A stretch of DNA of 64,000 nucleotides from CALBJU01 sp965247125 (GCA_965247125.1 CBDFGO010000003.1:1-64000); one strand, 5' to 3'; positions 35,775 to 46,037 are shown, counted from the stretch's first letter. The notes: generated by a model from the sequence alone, not told the origin. Translations and numbers: made by a program.

Positions 35775-37236
35775 CGGTCCACGAGATTCGTGGAGGCTTT
35801 GCGTCCTGTCCAGGCAAGGTCACTATATCTCTCCATCATCTGCACATTAACCGTGCCCAGGTCCACTTTTTGAGAGGACACGCCGAGGTTCAAGTAATAT
35901 TGAATGACCACTCTTGCTCGCTGTTCAGCAAGATTGGAGGCGTTGCGTTCTGTGTCGAATGCAAACCCATTAACCTCCATAATCCGATCGGTACACGGCA
36001 TGGTGGTGGAAAAATTATCCCGAAGAAGCTGTCTCATTTCCAGCGTCAGGTCGGACGAATGCGGTGTAAAAAAGACCTGCTTGAGGGTCGGAATTTCGTC
36101 GCACGCATTTTCCGTAATGACGATCGAACGAGCAGAAGTGTCGAAGTATCTTGCATTTGAGGCAGTTAAAGATGCCTCATAAGCCCCGGCCTGTTCATAG
36201 ATATGGCTGGTATCGCAGTCTGAAGCCGTCGATCCGTCTCCGAATTCCCATTCGCAGGAGACTTCGCCACCGCGCACGAGGGGACTGAACGATATGACAT
36301 CACCCACCCTCGCCGACTGGGGAACGGCAGATATCGATACGATCAACACCTCCTCGACCGTCATTGCGACTTCGACACTGGTTTCGATGGTCACGCTCTG
36401 TCGGTTTCTGGTGGCCTCGGCCCGAACGAGATAGTGGCCCTCCTCGACGAACGTGTGCTTGACTGCGTATCCACTCGAGGTCGAGCCATCGCCAAAATCC
36501 CATCTGACAGAATAATCTACGGGATCCAGATCGGTCGTAAGCGTAAAGACCCCCTCTTCTCCCGTGTTCAGTGAGCCGGGAGCCGACATCTTTACCCTAC
36601 CCAGGCGGGCTGTTTTTTTCCTGAAATGATATCGGATTCCCGTGCTGAATGAAGTCAACGCGTCTGGTGAATTGCCCGAGCCCGCGGCATCCAGGGCCGT
36701 GTTGGGAAAGACCAGGTGTTGTTGGATCTGAGAAAAAAGAACGATGGGACCAAGAGGCCGGGCGAGTCCAATTCCCAGCACAGGTCCAAAGCCTGTCTTT
36801 CCTTCTCCGTTCACGGATCCCGATGTGATGCCAATTCCCGCGGACAATGACGGTTCATACTTTCCGAAGGGGAGGAGGCGGTACCGAGCTTCCACGACGA
36901 TGGAAGTCCTGCTGTCGTCAGATACCCGCGGATCAAGGTGGTAAGATTACTGCTGTTGGAGGTGATTCCGGGATAGACTCCTCTCGAGAATTGTCCGACC
37001 ACATCGAATGATTCGCTCCAGCGGTAGCCGAGGCTGAGTTCTGTGCCCGGTCCCATGCTTTCAATAAGCCATTCCAGTCCACTCACGTTCTGAAGGCCTC
37101 TATCGCCCGTGTACAGAGCTGTTCTGATGCGGGCTTCAATAAAAAATCGCTCGGAGAGAAGCTGCGAAAATGCTTCATTCGGACTGCCTGCGTTCAGCGC
37201 GAAGACGGCTAGGAGAATGGCTATTGAACGGCGCAT
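35771..37236 (-). pseudogene. OmpA-family protein with PKD domains, frameshifted
   Basis: The N-terminal frame (37236 down to about 36940) has a signal peptide (AILLAVFALNAGSPNEAFSQ) and barrel strands up to SNLTTLIR. The second frame continues from DPRVSDDSRTSIVVEARYRL through the rest of the barrel. Two PKD domains follow (WDFGDGSTSSGYAVKHTF and WEFGDGSTASDCDTSHIY), then an OmpA-like peptidoglycan-binding C-terminus (FTPHSSDLT..., NLAEQRARVVIQYYL). A one-base slip near 36925-36950 explains both frames. It could be a real inactivation or a sequencing error, and the rest looks well kept. Confidence 0.65.
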
Positions 37237-37348
37237 GAAACGACAAGGATGAGTTGCACCAAAATCGGGAAAGCGAGCCCCTTAACAAAGTTGATTGGGA
37301 ATAAAATTCGCTATCCCGGAGACGGGCAGGCCTGTTTCGACGAAGGGC

Positions 37349-37380
37349 GGCGATCCCGATTGTTCCCAATCGGGATCGCC
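37349..37380 (-). terminator. 14-bp perfect hairpin
   Basis: GGCGATCCCGATTG-TTCC-CAATCGGGATCGCC, between the flotillin gene end and the OmpA gene start. It has no T-run, so it is either a terminator of another type or an mRNA-stabilising stem for the flotillin transcript. Confidence 0.5.
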
Positions 37381-37415
37381 ACTCCTAGCGTCAATAAACC
37401 AGAGCGATTTTGCGA

Positions 37416-38699
37416 CTAGTCGTCGGCGCCAGGAGTAGCTTCCTCAGCGCTTGCGGTTGTTGTCTTGTTGCTGCGTGGTTCGGAAGCCCGGCTTAGCATC
37501 CCGGCGATGTCCACGCCCGTTGAAGCCTTCAGGCTTTCAAGCAGTGCCGGAGTGGCGCCCGCAATCTGACTGAAGACCGCGGGTACACCGCTTCCAGATC
37601 CACCCTGACCGCTGTCCACAACGGTCAGCTTGTCGATTTTCAGGTTGTCAACCGTCTGGACAACATCCTTCAGGATCTCGGGGAGCATCTGAATCAGGAA
37701 CAACCGTTCGGCATCGTTTCCGGCAGCCTGCCAGAGCTCAAGTTTCTGAGCCAGCACGTTAACCTCGGCCTTTCCGTCTTCCAGAATACGCGCAGCGTTC
37801 CCGATGGCGACTTCCTCTTTGGCCCTCCTTTCGGCCTCCGCGGCGACGATCACATCAGCGCGCTGCCTCTTTTCGGCCAGCAAAATTTCCTGCTCAGCGA
37901 GCTCCTGCTCGGCAACCGCCTCTGCGACCCTGGCAGCTACCTCGATTTTGGCTTCTTCGGCCGAAGCCTCGGCTGCCAATTGAGCCTTCAGAATCCGCAC
38001 GCCGTTTTCTGCCCTGGTTATTTCCATGTCGGCTTTTGCTTCGGCCAGCTTGGATTGCTCTCTCTTTTCGGCCTCGACTACCTGTGCGGTAGCGATGATC
38101 TGTGCCGTACTCTGTCTTCCGATGGCGTCCAGATAGCCTCGATCATCCTCGACACTCTGGATCTTCAATGTATCGAGTTGCAGTCCCAGCACAGACAAAT
38201 CATTGTCAGCCTCGTCGAGCAATTCCTTCGCAAATTTGAGTCGATCCTCGTTTACTTCTTCCGGAGTCAAGGAGGCGACCACGCCGCGAAGATTTCCTTC
38301 GAGGGTCTCCTTCGCGATCGTCTGTATTTCCTCGAGATCTTTTCCGAGCAGACGTTCGACCGCGTTGTTCAACTCATGCTCACCCGAGGATATTTTTACG
38401 TTGGCTATGGCGCGGACCATCAGCGGTATTCCTCCTTTTGAGTAGGCGTTCGACACTGTAAGGTCAATCGGAATGGTGTTTAACGTGAGGCGGTCTACTT
38501 CTTCGATGATCGGGATGCGAAATCCTCGACCTCCCTGGATGACGCGGTAACCGACCCTCGATCCATCACTGAGCGCCCTCGATCGACCTGAGAAAATGAG
38601 CACTTCATTCGGTTGACAAATCTTCAGATTGGCCCGAATAATGCCAAGCACGGCCAGAAAGCCAAGAATGATAATGGCGGGAATGACAAGTATGTCCAT
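37416..38699 (-). CDS. flotillin-like SPFH-domain membrane protein
   Basis: 427 residues. An N-terminal membrane helix (ILVIPAIIILGFLAVLGII) precedes an SPFH/band-7 domain (about 30-200; CQPNEVLIFSGR, GFRIPIIEEVDRLTLNTIPI). A long Ala/Glu coiled coil follows (about 200-310; AEAKADMEITRAENGVRILK), then a C-terminal flotillin segment ending in a disordered tail. Flotillins form membrane microdomain scaffolds. The next gene upstream encodes an NfeD-like partner, the usual operon pair. Confidence 0.85.
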   Translation of the reverse strand: MDILVIPAIIILGFLAVLGIIRANLKICQPNEVLIFSGRSRALSDGSRVGYRVIQGGRGFRIPIIEEVDRLTLNTIPIDLTVSNAYSKGGIPLMVRAIANVKISSGEHELNNAVERLLGKDLEEIQTIAKETLEGNLRGVVASLTPEEVNEDRLKFAKELLDEADNDLSVLGLQLDTLKIQSVEDDRGYLDAIGRQSTAQIIATAQVVEAEKREQSKLAEAKADMEITRAENGVRILKAQLAAEASAEEAKIEVAARVAEAVAEQELAEQEILLAEKRQRADVIVAAEAERRAKEEVAIGNAARILEDGKAEVNVLAQKLELWQAAGNDAERLFLIQMLPEILKDVVQTVDNLKIDKLTVVDSGQGGSGSGVPAVFSQIAGATPALLESLKASTGVDIAGMLSRASEPRSNKTTTASAEEATPGADD

Positions 38700-38807
38700 G
38701 GTGCTTCTCCATTTTGACGAATAGTGTCTCGAATACTTCTTCGTGCTCGGTTAACGGTGTTAATAAAAATTGGATAATGTTGATCTGTTGATGATTTCAG
38801 GTGAGCG

Positions 38808-39404
38808 TCAGTCGGGTTTGACTACTTCAGCAATCCGACCCGTCATGCGGACCACGACCACTTCATCGCCGTCCTGAACCTCTTCCATATCGGTCGATTC
38901 AAAAAGACGGGCGGTTATCTGGAGCCGCTTTCCCGCAGCCTGCACGAGAATCTTCCCATTCTCGCTTCCTTTGAAGGGCAGCAAAACCCGGGCGGTTCGC
39001 CCCTGGATGTCCGCATCTGACACCTGGCTTGATACGTGTTCATACGCAAAGCGCTTGATAATAAAGTTGCCGCCGATTCCTACGAGTAGGCCCGTGGCTG
39101 CGGAGAGGATCGCGGTGCGGGGCTCAGAAGAACCCATTAAACCAAGGATCACTCCGGTCAGGCCGAAAAATGCTGCGAACAGGAAGAGTGCTCGAATGCT
39201 CAGCAGATCCACAACCCCGAGTCCTGAACCCGCATCGACCGAAAAATCGCTGTCGAAGTCGTGGTCTGCATCAAAATCGAAATCGTGATCGAAATCCGCA
39301 TCCACGTCCACGTCCACGTCAGAATCGGTTTCGCCAGCGCCGAATACCGACAGAAGGACGAAAAAACCGCCGACGATTAAACTGATGAGGTAAACTGAAT
39401 CCAT
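38808..39404 (-). CDS. NfeD-like membrane protein with an Asp-rich insert
   Basis: 198 residues. An N-terminal helix (VYLISLIVGGFFVLLSVFG) precedes an extreme Asp-rich run (residues about 27-57: alternating D with V, A, F, H). Two membrane helices follow (ALFLFAAFFGLTGVILGLMG and LSAATGLLVGIGGNFIIKRF), then an OB-fold domain (about 130-195; GRTARVLLPFKGSENGKILV). It resembles the YqiJ/NfeD proteins coupled to flotillins. The acidic run presumably lies outside the membrane and may bind divalent metals. Confidence 0.75.
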   Translation of the reverse strand: MDSVYLISLIVGGFFVLLSVFGAGETDSDVDVDVDADFDHDFDFDADHDFDSDFSVDAGSGLGVVDLLSIRALFLFAAFFGLTGVILGLMGSSEPRTAILSAATGLLVGIGGNFIIKRFAYEHVSSQVSDADIQGRTARVLLPFKGSENGKILVQAAGKRLQITARLFESTDMEEVQDGDEVVVVRMTGRIAEVVKPD

Positions 39405-39630
39405 GGTGCGAACTCCTTGAAAACTCTCCCCACTACGGGATTATGCATGATAAGTTACCCAGATGTCACTAGCGAGTCGACATATTTAAGGATATTGTTA
39501 GTATATATATAAATAATTAAAGTATTATGTGCAAATAGTTAAGTTTATGAGGATACAAAATGAATAGTATTCAGTAGAGGTAGGTTGTATTGCCCCGGAT
39601 GCTAGCGCACCAGAAGCTAGTTTTGTGTGC
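39405..39630. other. divergent intergenic region
   Basis: Lies between the NfeD-like gene (leftward) and the esterase gene (rightward). It is strikingly A+T-rich at about 39480-39545 (TTAGTATATATATAAATAATT), so it probably holds promoters for both directions. No defined site can be named. Confidence 0.4.
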
Positions 39631-40500
39631 ATGACCACTTCATTTCGTCTTTTGGCATTCAGCTCCATCGTCTTCATGTTGTTCTCTACTGGTTGCTCAT
39701 CCAGCGACCCCTCTGGAACAGATGAACGGCACAGCATCCTTTTCCAGGATGTCAATCGATTTGTTCATGTCCACTATCCTGATGGATATGACGAAGCCGA
39801 TCCAATGCCTGTCGTACTGGCGTTTCACGGGGCAAATGGCTCCGGTCTCGGATTCCAGCAGGGAGCACGTCTGGACAGAGAAGCGGATGAGCACGGATTC
39901 ATTGTAGCCTATCCCTCCGCATTCGGCAGCAACTGGGCGGAAGGCTGTAATTGTAGACGACCGGACCTGGACGGAGTGGACGATGTTGGTTTCGCGGATC
40001 AGACCATCGAGCTGCTCGATGATCTCTATGAGATCGATCGAGCCCGGATTTATGCCGCAGGTTATTCTCAAGGTGGAATGTTTGTCCATAGATTGGCCTG
40101 CGAGCGAAGCGAAACGTACGCTGGTTTTTTCACGGTGGGATCCCTCATCTCCCTGCCACTATCTCAAAACTGTGAACCTGATTCAGTAGTCGACATCATG
40201 ATGCTGAACGGTACCGATGACGAATCGGTACCGTATCGAGGAAGATCAGACGGCTCCTATTCCCTCAAGGGCGCGCTTGAGACCTATTTTATGTGGGGGG
40301 CCAAAAACGGCTGCCCGAACTTCAGGGATCCGCAAACGATTCGCAACGGTGGTCGGACCACCCACGTTCATCTCATTGAGTCATGCATGGGAGGATCCAG
40401 GGTGCGCCTGGACGAAATCGTAAACGGAACCCACGAATGGCCGATTGGAGATATTGACGCACCATCACTTCTGACCGAATTCTTTCGCCTCAGCCGATGA
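39631..40500 (+). CDS. lipoprotein esterase (LpqC / PHB-depolymerase-like)
   Basis: 289 residues from the ATG at 39631 (a GTG two codons earlier is possible). The lipobox is FMLFSTGC-SSS. The alpha/beta-hydrolase fold shows an oxyanion region (VVLAFHGANGSG), the nucleophile elbow GYSQGG, an acid in LNGTDDESVPY and the catalytic His in NGTHEWP. The W-x-EGC-C-RRPD segment is typical of feruloyl-esterase/polyhydroxybutyrate-depolymerase relatives (CE1-like). It probably cleaves an ester at the cell surface. The substrate cannot be told. Confidence 0.8.
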   Translation: MTTSFRLLAFSSIVFMLFSTGCSSSDPSGTDERHSILFQDVNRFVHVHYPDGYDEADPMPVVLAFHGANGSGLGFQQGARLDREADEHGFIVAYPSAFGSNWAEGCNCRRPDLDGVDDVGFADQTIELLDDLYEIDRARIYAAGYSQGGMFVHRLACERSETYAGFFTVGSLISLPLSQNCEPDSVVDIMMLNGTDDESVPYRGRSDGSYSLKGALETYFMWGAKNGCPNFRDPQTIRNGGRTTHVHLIESCMGGSRVRLDEIVNGTHEWPIGDIDAPSLLTEFFRLSR

Positions 40501-41656
40501 GCGGTAGCCAGCTTTCGGCCACCCAGAATCCGAGAAAGGTGCCCACTGCGTAGCCGAGGGATCCGATCAGGATCGAGGGAAGAACCAGATCCTCACGCCC
40601 CAGACTACGGGCGAGTGCGAGCGCGGAAGTGCCACCTCCGATGTTGGCCTGCGAGGCGATAGATGCGACCACTGGATCGATCTTGAAAAACAGAGCGGCC
40701 GAATAGACAAGCACGCCGTGAATCAGGACGGTAACGGACGTAAATATCAGAAGATTTACGCCGAGCCCACCCAGCTCTCCCATTGCTCCGATATCGCAGT
40801 ATGCCCCGATAACCGCTAGAAACAAGTAGACGGCGAACATTCCCAAGACCTTCAGTCCGGGAAGCTTCGAAAGGGTCGGTATCTGCGCGAGAATCAGGGC
40901 AATCGCGGTGAGGATCAGTGCCGATGGCACGCTCGGGACCAGCGTAGCAAGCTGTTCGGAGAGCCAAACTGCGCCAAAACCAAGTCCCAAGACCACCCCG
41001 AGATCGACGGGGTCAACCGTTTCCGTATCCTCTTTTACACCAGTTGATACGTCTCCAATTATGGATTCGATCTCGCGACCTTTGGGTCGCGGCCATACGT
41101 GAATAATTGCCCGTGGAATCGCAAGGGTTATGATCATCCAGGTCGTGGTGATGATGTTGTCAACAACAACCGAGCCGCTGAACAGCAGGCCCTCCTCCAT
41201 GACATTGTAGGTCAATGCCAGGGAATTGAAGTTGACGCTTCCTCCGGTGTAGGTGCCCACGAACATCCCGCCGATAGCATTATAGAGTGGTCCGATTGTC
41301 TCGGCGCCGTCGATTACACACATTCCCACGAAGACGCCGATTGCTGTCGCCAGAGAACCAAAAAGGAAGAGAAAAACCATCTGTCTTCCGGCCCGGAGAA
41401 CATCCCGGAGATTGACCGGCAAAAGGAGCCAGAAAATGGCGAGAGGCGCTATCGTCGAAAAAATGTAGTCGTAGGCGGGTGCTGGATTTGCAGCAGATGA
41501 ACCCGTCGGTAGCAGACCCACATTGGCTACTATCGCGGTCACGAGAATAACCAGCAGCGCCGTGCCAAAGTGCTTCAGGACCGTCCGCCGGACTAGCATT
41601 TCCGTGACGAAGACGATAGCACTCAGAACGCCAATGATATACGCGGACTCTGTCAT
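40490..41656 (-). CDS. DUF819-family membrane protein (YjcL-like)
   Basis: 388 residues with about ten transmembrane helices. The family pattern is clear: FSTIAPLAIFWLLLPVNLRD, then GGMFVGTYTGGSVNFNSLAL, and near the end SIASQANIGGGTSALALARS with SLGYAVGTFLGFWVA. The two glycine-rich repeats are internal duplicates like those of sodium-coupled carriers. The transported substrate is unknown. It converges on and slightly overlaps the esterase gene end. Confidence 0.85.
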   Translation of the reverse strand: MTESAYIIGVLSAIVFVTEMLVRRTVLKHFGTALLVILVTAIVANVGLLPTGSSAANPAPAYDYIFSTIAPLAIFWLLLPVNLRDVLRAGRQMVFLFLFGSLATAIGVFVGMCVIDGAETIGPLYNAIGGMFVGTYTGGSVNFNSLALTYNVMEEGLLFSGSVVVDNIITTTWMIITLAIPRAIIHVWPRPKGREIESIIGDVSTGVKEDTETVDPVDLGVVLGLGFGAVWLSEQLATLVPSVPSALILTAIALILAQIPTLSKLPGLKVLGMFAVYLFLAVIGAYCDIGAMGELGGLGVNLLIFTSVTVLIHGVLVYSAALFFKIDPVVASIASQANIGGGTSALALARSLGREDLVLPSILIGSLGYAVGTFLGFWVAESWLPLIG

Positions 41657-41769
41657 GATGAAGCTGGTAGGGACCTAAATGAACTCAGTACGTTGAAGCT
41701 ACCCGGTCGGAATCCGGCGTCGGAGTATCGTCAATGCTCGCCTGAAGACCAAACTTTACAGCTGCCTTA

Positions 41770-42987
41770 ATGCTCACGTTCGACGAAAAGACGAGATACA
41801 GTCGTCACCTCTTGCTACCGGAATTCGGAGAAGCGGGTCAGCGCAGGTTGAAGGAATCCTCAGTGCTCGTCGTCGGCGCGGGAGGACTTGGTTCGGGCGC
41901 GCTGATGTACATGGCCGCTGCCGGAATCGGAAGAATCGGGATCGTGGAATTTGATACGGTCGACGCAAGCAATCTTCACCGACAAATATTGTACGGAACA
42001 GATGATGTCGGCGCCTCCAAACTGTCGGTGGCAAGTCGAAGACTGCGCGATATCAACCCGTTGATTGACATCGAACTTCATGAGATGCGGTTGACCTCCG
42101 AGAATGCCATGAAGCTTATTTCTGATTATGATATTGTCGCAGACGGCACGGATAATTTCGCGACGCGCTATCTGGTGAACGACGCCTGTGTGTTGACCTC
42201 CACACCCAACGTGTTCGCTTCCATTTTTAGATTTGACGGCCAACTGTCGGTCTTCGGAGCGAAGGATGGACCCTGTTACAGGTGCCTGTTTCCCCAGCCG
42301 CCACCTGCCGGATCCGTACCGTCGTGCGCGGAAGGAGGGGTTCTGGGTGTTCTACCGGGTATTCTTGGTATTCTTCAGGCCACAGAGGTCATCAAAATGC
42401 TGGTGGACCTCGGAGAATCGCTGATCGGCAAAATGCTCTTGATTGACGCCCTGACGATGCATTTTAAGACCCTGAGAATTTCGAAGGATGTGGAATGCGC
42501 GGTTTGTGGGGAACGTCCAACGATAGATAAATTGATAGACTACGAGTCGTTCTGTGCTGGAATTGATACGAGTGATTCAGCGGATCGCTCGCAATCGTTA
42601 CCAGACCCGTCCGATTCCCCGCCAAAGACTTCAACTGCGTCCAACAACTTGCTGTTTTCACCTCAGGCATCTCTCATCGACGTCCACCAGCTCAAGGAAA
42701 TTCGAGAGAGTGGAGAAGACTTCCTGCTCCTCGATGTTCGGCAACCAGAAGAACTATCGATAGCGGACATCGGCGGCGTGTCGGTGCCCATGAATGAGCT
42801 TCCGGAGCGCCTGGATGAGGTCGCGCCGGACAAGAAGCAGAAAATCGTTGTGATGTGCCGCAGTGGTGTTCGATCAGCAAACGTCGCGGCGTGGCTGGGC
42901 AAACAGGACTATGAAAATGTACAAAGCCTCGACGGCGGCATTCTTGCCTGGTCACAGCATATCGATCCGACCATCGCCGTTTACTGA
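41770..42987 (+). CDS. moeB: MoeB/ThiF-type adenylyltransferase fused to rhodanese
   Basis: 405 residues. The N-terminal E1-like domain has the ATP site GAGGLGS (about 36-42), DTVDASNLHRQ, and zinc cysteine pairs CYRC (about 169) and CAVC (about 243). The C-terminal rhodanese domain (about 300-400) has LLDVRQPEEL and the active-site CRSGVRS loop. Such fusions activate the C-terminal glycine of a MoaD/ThiS-like sulfur carrier and load sulfur from the rhodanese Cys, for molybdopterin, thiamine or tRNA thiolation. The exact carrier is not in this window. It is followed 30 bp later by the DUF5916 gene. Confidence 0.85.
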   Translation: MLTFDEKTRYSRHLLLPEFGEAGQRRLKESSVLVVGAGGLGSGALMYMAAAGIGRIGIVEFDTVDASNLHRQILYGTDDVGASKLSVASRRLRDINPLIDIELHEMRLTSENAMKLISDYDIVADGTDNFATRYLVNDACVLTSTPNVFASIFRFDGQLSVFGAKDGPCYRCLFPQPPPAGSVPSCAEGGVLGVLPGILGILQATEVIKMLVDLGESLIGKMLLIDALTMHFKTLRISKDVECAVCGERPTIDKLIDYESFCAGIDTSDSADRSQSLPDPSDSPPKTSTASNNLLFSPQASLIDVHQLKEIRESGEDFLLLDVRQPEELSIADIGGVSVPMNELPERLDEVAPDKKQKIVVMCRSGVRSANVAAWLGKQDYENVQSLDGGILAWSQHIDPTIAVY

Positions 42988-43017
42988 ACCGCCAAAATTA
43001 TTACTCGTCACCGCTAC

Positions 43018-45243
43018 ATGATCCGTTTGATCTGGCCTGTTCTACTATTCCTCTTCGCCGCGTCCGCGGCAAGTGCTCAGGACCCCGTCGTCCTTCAGAG
43101 AATCGAGGGCCCCGTTCAACTGGATGGGATCTCTGACGAGCCAGCGTGGGAAAGTATCGACCCCGTCCCTCTGAGCATGTACGAACCTATTTCTGGCGGG
43201 ACGATGACGGAACGAACCGTAATCAAAGTCGGATACGACGATGATTTTCTCTACGTATCCGGCCAAATGTATGACTCCGACGCAGATGGAATTCGAGGCA
43301 ATACGCTCTATCGAGACCGGTATTCGGGAGACGACGTATTCGCCATCGTACTGGACACGTTCAACGACAATGAAAACGCGTTGTGGTTCTACACTACGCC
43401 CACAGGTGTGCGTCTGGACTACGCAGTATCGAAGGATGCAAACGGATTTGGTGGAATTTCGACATTCGGCGGTGGCGTGATAAACAGTTCCTGGAATACC
43501 TATTGGGATGTAGAAACAGTCCGGACGGACGAAGGCTGGTTCGCTGAAATGAGGATTCCCTATTCGAGCCTCAGTTTTCAGGAAAAGGACGGACGTATAG
43601 AAATGGGGATGATCACCTATCGACTGATTGCACGAAAGGGTGAACGTCACATCTATCCCCTCATTCCCCCCAACTGGAGTATGGGCTTTGCCAAACCGTC
43701 CCAGGCCCAGAAGGTCATATTGGAAAATGTTCTCAGCAAGAAACCAATTTATATCACGCCGTATCTGACGGGCGGTAGCACGGGTCTGAATGCCCTGAAC
43801 GACGACGATTCGGCTTACGAGTTTGATAGCGAGTTCACGCGGCAGGTCGGCCTGGATCTCAAGTATGCGATCAACAGCAATCTTACCCTGGATGCGACCG
43901 TCAACACGGATTTTGCGCAGGTTGAAGCAGACGATCAGCAGGTCAATCTTTCCCGATTCTCGCTGTTTTTCCCTGAAAAGAGACAGTTTTTTCAGGAGCG
44001 AGCGGGTCTATTCGATTTTTCAACGGGTCGCCGAGATCGACTTTTTCATAGTAGACAGATAGGCATCAATGACGGCGAGACGGTACGCATTTTGGCGGGG
44101 GGGCGTGTCGTTGGGCGGGTAGGATCATGGGATCTGGGTTTTATCGATATGCAGACTGAATCCTCCGGTGATCTTCCCTCCGAAAATTTCGGCATTCTGC
44201 GTCTTCGCCGGCAGGTGATCAACGACCAGTCCTATGCAGGAGGCATGTTTACGAGTCGCCTGGGAGATGACGGTTCCTACAACGCGGTTTATGGATTGGA
44301 TGGCTCGTTCAAGATCGGAAGGGACGATTATCTGGACCTGAAATGGGCACAGACCTTCGATGATGACACTATCGACACGACCGGATTTGATTTTACCGGG
44401 GCGGCTTATGCTTCAGCGCAGATTGCCCGGCGCAACGACATTGGTCTATCGTTTCGGTCTGGGGTCTCCTACTCGGGTACCGACTTTAATCCGGGCATTG
44501 GCTTCGTCCAGCGAAACGACTACACTCAGGTATCGTGGGACGTTCAGTATGGATGGCTTTCTTCGGACGAGGCGAAGCTTCGGACACACGACGGGTCGGT
44601 GTACGGGAATGTTTATTTCAGAAATGAGGACGGTAGTATCGAGTCCGTACGGGCTGGAGGAAGCTGGGACTTCGATTTCAAGTCGAGTGCGAGTGCCAGG
44701 AGCAATGTGAATTTCATCGTAGAGGACCTCACGAGCGAGCTTCAGTTTCCAAATGATACCTCGGTCCCTGAGGGCCGATATTCATTTGTCGAGTGGGAGA
44801 CGAGCTACAATATGTCCAGTGGCAACCTTTTTAGGGGCCGTTATCAGTTGCAGATTGGTTCTTTCTACGACGGCTGGCGGTATGAGGCGGGGTTCAACCC
44901 CACCTGGAATGTCAGTCGATTTGTTGAACTGGGAGGCAGCTACAAATTTACCCGCTTGGAATTTCCGGATCGCGATCAGTCCGCCGATATTCACCTGGTC
45001 GGAGTCAGGGCCCAGATCGGTTTCAACACCAAGGTATCATTGAACTCCTTTGTGCAGTACAACACGTCTGCGAAGGTAGTCGCCTCCAATGTCCGATTTC
45101 GCTACAACCTGTCGGAAGGAAACGACCTTTGGCTCGTCTACACTGAAAACCTGAACTCCGATCGGTTCCGTGAAAGTCCAGCACTACCCCTTTCAAACAA
45201 CCGAACGTTTCTCCTCAAGTACACCTACACATTCATTAGATGA
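43018..45243 (+). CDS. DUF5916 outer-membrane protein with CBM9-like domain
   Basis: 741 residues. The signal peptide (VLLFLFAASAASAQ) is followed by a carbohydrate-binding-module-9-like domain (about 25-215; QLDGISDEPAWESI, TERTVIKVGYDDDFLYVSG, WFAEMRIPYSSLSF). The DUF5916 region has NLTLDATVNTDFAQVEADDQ and FFPEKRQFFQE, both hallmark motifs, and a C-terminal beta barrel ends in FLLKYTYTF. The family is typical of Bacteroidota and relatives. Binding or uptake of an unknown surface ligand is presumed. The stop overlaps the next gene by ATGA. Confidence 0.9.
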   Translation: MIRLIWPVLLFLFAASAASAQDPVVLQRIEGPVQLDGISDEPAWESIDPVPLSMYEPISGGTMTERTVIKVGYDDDFLYVSGQMYDSDADGIRGNTLYRDRYSGDDVFAIVLDTFNDNENALWFYTTPTGVRLDYAVSKDANGFGGISTFGGGVINSSWNTYWDVETVRTDEGWFAEMRIPYSSLSFQEKDGRIEMGMITYRLIARKGERHIYPLIPPNWSMGFAKPSQAQKVILENVLSKKPIYITPYLTGGSTGLNALNDDDSAYEFDSEFTRQVGLDLKYAINSNLTLDATVNTDFAQVEADDQQVNLSRFSLFFPEKRQFFQERAGLFDFSTGRRDRLFHSRQIGINDGETVRILAGGRVVGRVGSWDLGFIDMQTESSGDLPSENFGILRLRRQVINDQSYAGGMFTSRLGDDGSYNAVYGLDGSFKIGRDDYLDLKWAQTFDDDTIDTTGFDFTGAAYASAQIARRNDIGLSFRSGVSYSGTDFNPGIGFVQRNDYTQVSWDVQYGWLSSDEAKLRTHDGSVYGNVYFRNEDGSIESVRAGGSWDFDFKSSASARSNVNFIVEDLTSELQFPNDTSVPEGRYSFVEWETSYNMSSGNLFRGRYQLQIGSFYDGWRYEAGFNPTWNVSRFVELGGSYKFTRLEFPDRDQSADIHLVGVRAQIGFNTKVSLNSFVQYNTSAKVVASNVRFRYNLSEGNDLWLVYTENLNSDRFRESPALPLSNNRTFLLKYTYTFIR

Positions 45244-46037
45244 GTCGTTTTTCTCTCCTTCTGCTAATCGTCGTGGTTCTGAATTCAGGATGTGCTCGTT
45301 CAGATTCTGACCAACCGACCCTCGAAGATGCTTCGGCTGTCCTGGCTGCTATGAAATCCACGTACGACGGTGAGTGGTACGAAACACTCACCTTTGTCCA
45401 GACAACCATCCAGTTCGATCCGACCGGTGGAGTGGATACCACCTCCTGGTTCGAGGGAATTGAGATTCCCGGGAAGCTGCGAATCGATATCGGATCTCCC
45501 ACGTCTGGGAATACGATGATTTTTCGGGAAGACTCCATCTACGTTTTTCGGGATGGACAACTCGCCAATGCCGCAGCGACAATTCATCCGCTCCTGCGTC
45601 TCGGATTTGATGTCTATGGAATGCCCACGGATGAGGCACGCGCAAAGCTTGATAGTCTGGGATTCGATCTTGAGAGAATGCATATAGCCTCGTGGCAGGA
45701 TCGGAATGCGTACGTGATCGGAACAGACGTCGAAGGTGATCTGGATACCTCTCAGTTCTGGATAGACGCAGAGAGACTCGTATTCGTGCGACTCCTGCAG
45801 GGGGTTGGCCGCAACAGATCCGTCCGACAAGAGATCTTATTCAATGACTATCAACCGCTTGGAGGCGGCTGGATCGCTCCGGAAGTACGATTCTATGCTG
45901 ATTCGACGATCACTCTGATTGAACGTTATCACAGCATCGAAATCGGGACAGAATTTGGTGATGGATATTTTGAGCCCGGCTCATTTATCAATGCAGACCA
46001 TTGGTTTGACGACGAGTTACTCGGAACCGGTCGCTAA
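45240..46037 (+). CDS. lipoprotein with LolA-like fold (DUF6503-like)
   Basis: 265 residues. The lipobox is VVVLNSGC-ARS. The rest looks like the half-barrel of LolA/LolB-type lipoproteins: ILAAMKSTYDGEWYETLTF (approximate), PGKLRIDIG, TMIFREDSIYVFRDG, RNAYVIGTD, FWIDAERLVFVRLL. It is coupled to the DUF5916 gene by ATGA, so the two products probably work together at the outer membrane. Confidence 0.65.
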   Translation: MSRFSLLLLIVVVLNSGCARSDSDQPTLEDASAVLAAMKSTYDGEWYETLTFVQTTIQFDPTGGVDTTSWFEGIEIPGKLRIDIGSPTSGNTMIFREDSIYVFRDGQLANAAATIHPLLRLGFDVYGMPTDEARAKLDSLGFDLERMHIASWQDRNAYVIGTDVEGDLDTSQFWIDAERLVFVRLLQGVGRNRSVRQEILFNDYQPLGGGWIAPEVRFYADSTITLIERYHSIEIGTEFGDGYFEPGSFINADHWFDDELLGTGR

